Of a stretch of DNA of 12,462 bases, positions 12,312-12,462 are shown in pieces. Numbering within the stretch: the first letter of the stretch is position 1; the number at the start of each line of letters is the position of its first letter. The notes under the pieces were generated by a model that made no database searches, had not been told where the DNA came from, and saw only the letters and a program-made list of their open reading frames with translations. Where the stretch lies: contig JAITNZ010000191.1 in the NCBI GenBank assembly GCA_031290205.1, positions 1-12,462 on the forward strand. Reading direction: 5' to 3'. A program made the position numbers and the translations under genes. Origin of the DNA: Spirochaetaceae bacterium. GTDB lineage: Bacteria; Spirochaetota; Spirochaetia; Treponematales; Breznakiellaceae.

Positions 12312-12462
12312 AAAATTTCGCACCCAATGATATGTTGAAGCTGCGACCTTGTCCTGGATAGAAAAGTGATATTGAATAAAGCTCATCGAACAGGTTGTGG
12401 ATCGAAAAAGATACTGAATAGTGTTCTGCAATATCGGCAAAAAATCCAAGATGCACAAGCAC
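12310..12462 (-). CDS. TonB-dependent outer-membrane receptor, C-terminal fragment (array member 3, cut by window edge)
   Basis: Fifty codons plus a TAG stop, open to the window end. The translation contains ADIAEHYSVSFSIHNLFDEL and ends FYPGQGRSFNISLGAKF. It matches the last 50 residues of array member 1 (DIAEHYSVSFAIENITDELY, YYPGQGRSFNISLGAKF) and, less closely, member 2. This is the last barrel strands with the terminal Phe needed for outer-membrane insertion. Only the window edge truncates it; no internal stop is seen. It is joined to the DUF4198 gene by a 10-nt gap. The match is closer to member 1 than to member 2 in this stretch. Confidence 0.9.
   Translation of the reverse strand: MLVHLGFFADIAEHYSVSFSIHNLFDELYSISLFYPGQGRSFNISLGAKF

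Noticed and set aside
12300..12458. An N-terminal extension of the DUF4198 protein to 12458
   Set aside because: It overlaps the third receptor out of frame, would bury the signal peptide, and the internal ATG 12299 has a good ribosome-binding site.

Overview
The window suggests an anaerobic, Gram-negative (diderm) bacterium. TonB-dependent outer-membrane receptors and an ExbB/ExbD energiser require an outer membrane, and the large oxygen-sensitive activase family on the left is typical of anaerobes. Lineage cannot be fixed from sequence alone. Host-associated spirochaetes or Fibrobacter-like bacteria would fit, but that is a guess. No rRNA, tRNA, CRISPR array, transposase or phage gene was seen.

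Layout. Positions 1-160 hold a short upstream region. Positions 161-4606 (+) hold one very large gene: two BcrA/BadF/HgdC-type ATPase modules, a cysteine cluster, a DUF2229 module and a dehydratase-like C-terminal part. This architecture resembles the fused plasmalogen synthase / acyl-CoA dehydratase activase family. Everything else lies on the minus strand and converges on it. Reading along the minus strand: the tail of a TonB receptor (12462-12310, cut by the window edge), a secreted DUF4198 protein (12299-11493), a full TonB receptor (10918-8726), a second full TonB receptor (8424-6196), then exbB (6182-5550), exbD (5553-5125) and a second exbD (5128-4724). The last three are linked by 4-nt ATGA overlaps. 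The three receptors are paralogues, so this is a tandem receptor array that carries its own proton-motive-force coupling genes. No tonB gene is present.

How it works together (inference): the receptors bind one or more scarce nutrients at the cell surface, the ExbB-ExbD-ExbD motor drives uptake through a TonB encoded elsewhere, and the DUF4198 protein may handle the ligand, perhaps a metal, in the periplasm. Both complete receptors carry the same roughly 150-nt leader. It has a strong Shine-Dalgarno site before a three-codon ORF, a 19-bp dyad, and a 73-nt segment with nested and mutually exclusive hairpins directly upstream of the ribosome-binding site. That is the best candidate here for an undescribed regulatory element.

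A second theme is a family of 7-bp-periodic repeats. Two intergenic copies (8608-8716 and 11091-11425) share an identical 40-bp stretch, have G-rich/C-rich inverted ends and enclose CACTGTC-like heptamer arrays. A related-looking element sits inside the activase gene (about 2115-2290) and is translated in frame. A third repeat type, with GTGCC-N3-GGCAC hairpins, sits on the 3' ends of the activase gene and the DUF4198 gene.
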